DNA of 64,000 bases from the NCBI GenBank assembly GCA_037143795.1, contig JBAWXZ010000010.1, positions 1 through 64,000 on the forward strand. The letters run 5' to 3'. Position numbers and translations under genes: made by a program. Shown here piece after piece: positions 63,295-64,000 of this stretch. Under the pieces are notes generated by a model. The model was given only the letters and a program-made list of their open reading frames with translations. It was not told the origin of the DNA and searched no databases. The stretch is from Firm-13 sp037143795 (lineage in GTDB: Bacteria; Bacillota; Clostridia; Saccharofermentanales; Saccharofermentanaceae). The first letter of the stretch is position 1; each line of letters opens with the position of its first letter.

Positions 63295-63323
63295 AAAGGG
63301 GATAAATTACTTGAGGAGGCTAA

Positions 63324-64000
63324 TTAAAGGAGTTGAACGAGTTCTTCGAAAATGGGGGCATAATGACTTCCGACGAGTCCGAAATCCATTTTTTTGTAAG
63401 ACCATACGGCTCTGCCGATTGCGTGCTTTTCAAATATACTGTGAATGTCACGGAACCAGTTCAGGGTACTGTCAAGAGGGGCGTTATCTATAACGCCGTA
63501 TTCTCCGCAATAAAGGGGCACATCCCTTTCTTCCGCAATCTTCACTGCTTCGGTGAAAACGGCGTCAAACAGGTCAGGGCCCATTGTTTTCAGACGAAGA
63601 ATCTTCAGGGACATGGACATCGTTTCACCAAGGATTTTGGAACCCTCAACATATTCGGAAAGACTGGCCGGATACTCCATAACAAGATCGGACGGCATAT
63701 CTTCAACCCAATAGGCCGACTGATGAGTAAACAGCATCGGGTCGTAACAGTGGAAGTTGTAGACTATGTTCCGGTCATAAGGCATGTCGAGATATTTGAT
63801 CGAGTTGACACTGTTATACCAGACACCGCCAATAAGAATACGGATATCGGGAGCGGATGTGCGGATTGTCTCAACGGCACGCCTTGCAATACGGTTCCAG
63901 CTTTCGGTAACCTTTTCCGACACAACTTCGTTAAGCAGTTCAAAAGAAAGGCGGTCATCATATTTACCGTAGCGAACTGCAAATTGCTCCCAGAGTTTAT
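63324..64000 (-). CDS. Glycoside hydrolase family 5-like glycosidase (C-terminal part, cut by the window end)
   Basis: At least 225 residues, N-terminus beyond the window. The open frame continues past GTG 63923 to base 64000, reading SFELLNEVV, with the acid/base Glu (codon 63927-63929) of GH5. The nucleophile Glu is in YCGEYGVI (codon 63501-63503). Other barrel features: YNFHCYDPMLFTHQSAYW and AVWSYKKMDFGLVG. GH5 enzymes hydrolyse beta-glucans, mannans and similar; the signal peptide and extra domains cannot be seen. Substrate not assignable. Confidence 0.87.
   Translation of the reverse strand, partial: KLWEQFAVRYGKYDDRLSFELLNEVVSEKVTESWNRIARRAVETIRTSAPDIRILIGGVWYNSVNSIKYLDMPYDRNIVYNFHCYDPMLFTHQSAYWVEDMPSDLVMEYPASLSEYVEGSKILGETMSMSLKILRLKTMGPDLFDAVFTEAVKIAEERDVPLYCGEYGVIDNAPLDSTLNWFRDIHSIFEKHAIGRAVWSYKKMDFGLVGSHYAPIFEELVQLL

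Noticed and set aside
1..64000. tRNA, rRNA, CRISPR, IS or phage genes
   Set aside because: None seen on either strand: no cloverleaf-like intergenic, no regularly spaced repeats, no transposase or integrase sequence.

Overview
The window looks like a chromosomal segment of an anaerobic, low-to-mid-GC Bacillota (class Clostridia). The evidence is strong AGGAGG-type ribosome sites with frequent TTG/GTG starts, lipoproteins with Cys lipoboxes, many iron-sulfur and flavin enzymes, tungsten and molybdenum cofactor genes, and families typical of Clostridia (DUF1667, YitT, DUF2804, DUF5692, CmpB-like). No rRNA, tRNA, IS element, phage module or CRISPR array was seen. Species cannot be named from the sequence alone.

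Layout. (a) 1-7222, + strand: a redox operon with a small membrane protein, a GlpA-like FAD dehydrogenase with a C-terminal [2Fe-2S] domain, a partner flavoprotein, a DUF1667 Cys protein, an FGGY kinase and an alkyl-DHAP-synthase-like flavoenzyme. It is closed by a terminator. (b) 7235-11567: a MATE exporter, a lipoprotein, a frameshifted ECF-sigma-like remnant, glycerate kinase and a HIT protein. (c) 11597-18142, - strand: topoisomerase III, then an operon read as W-cofactor radical SAM maturase, small ankyrin protein, aldehyde:ferredoxin oxidoreductase, MoaD-like carrier and ThiF/MoeB-like activator. The operon is preceded by a leader RNA and terminator that could be a Moco/Tuco-type riboswitch. 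(d) 18416-30093: an Lsr-type autoinducer-2 locus. lsrR-lsrK-cupin diverge from lsrA-lsrC-lsrD-lsrB-lsrF, followed by two aldo/keto reductases and a VOC-fold protein. The divergent region carries two clear sigma-A promoters, each followed immediately by a pair of repeated operator-like motifs. (e) 30126-31500: a HAD phosphatase, YwbE and a small protein.

(f) 31665-36714: a molybdenum-cofactor operon. It encodes a MobA/MocA-like transferase fused to a ModE-type HTH, a MoeA-like protein, MoaA, MOSC, MogA/MoaB and XdhC. A perfect 11-bp inverted repeat sits at its promoter. moaC, moaE and a molybdoenzyme are not in the window. (g) 36803-44757: an SDR plus a metal-dependent amidohydrolase, two tandem lipoproteins (one PstS-like), an unknown small protein, a Cys-rich ferredoxin-like protein, YitT, and a tiny Ala/Thr-rich lipoprotein. 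(h) 45056-56281: mostly single housekeeping or accessory genes (DUF5692, PHP phosphatase, YjjG-type HAD, CDF exporter, GNAT, SHOCT, acylphosphatase, RibD-like reductase, DUF2804, AKR-ferredoxin, acyl ligase-ACP-acyltransferase fusion, thymidine kinase). (i) 56379-64000: a 1096-residue polytopic membrane protein, a GNAT, a HAD, a CmpB-like membrane protein coupled to a serpin lipoprotein, and a GH5-type glycosidase cut by the window end.

How it fits together: regions c and f suggest the cell makes pterin-W/Mo cofactors and matures a tungsten aldehyde oxidoreductase. Region d takes up a phosphorylatable furanosyl signal or sugar (AI-2 by homology) and degrades it, under LsrR control. Region a feeds electrons from a phosphorylated polyol or hydroxy-acid into flavin/Fe-S carriers. 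The most interesting items are the clostridial lsr locus with its altered LsrB pocket and operator architecture, the leader RNA upstream of the tungsten operon, the AKR, acyl-ligase and MobA-ModE fusions, the serpin, and the GlpA/AGPS-like operon.
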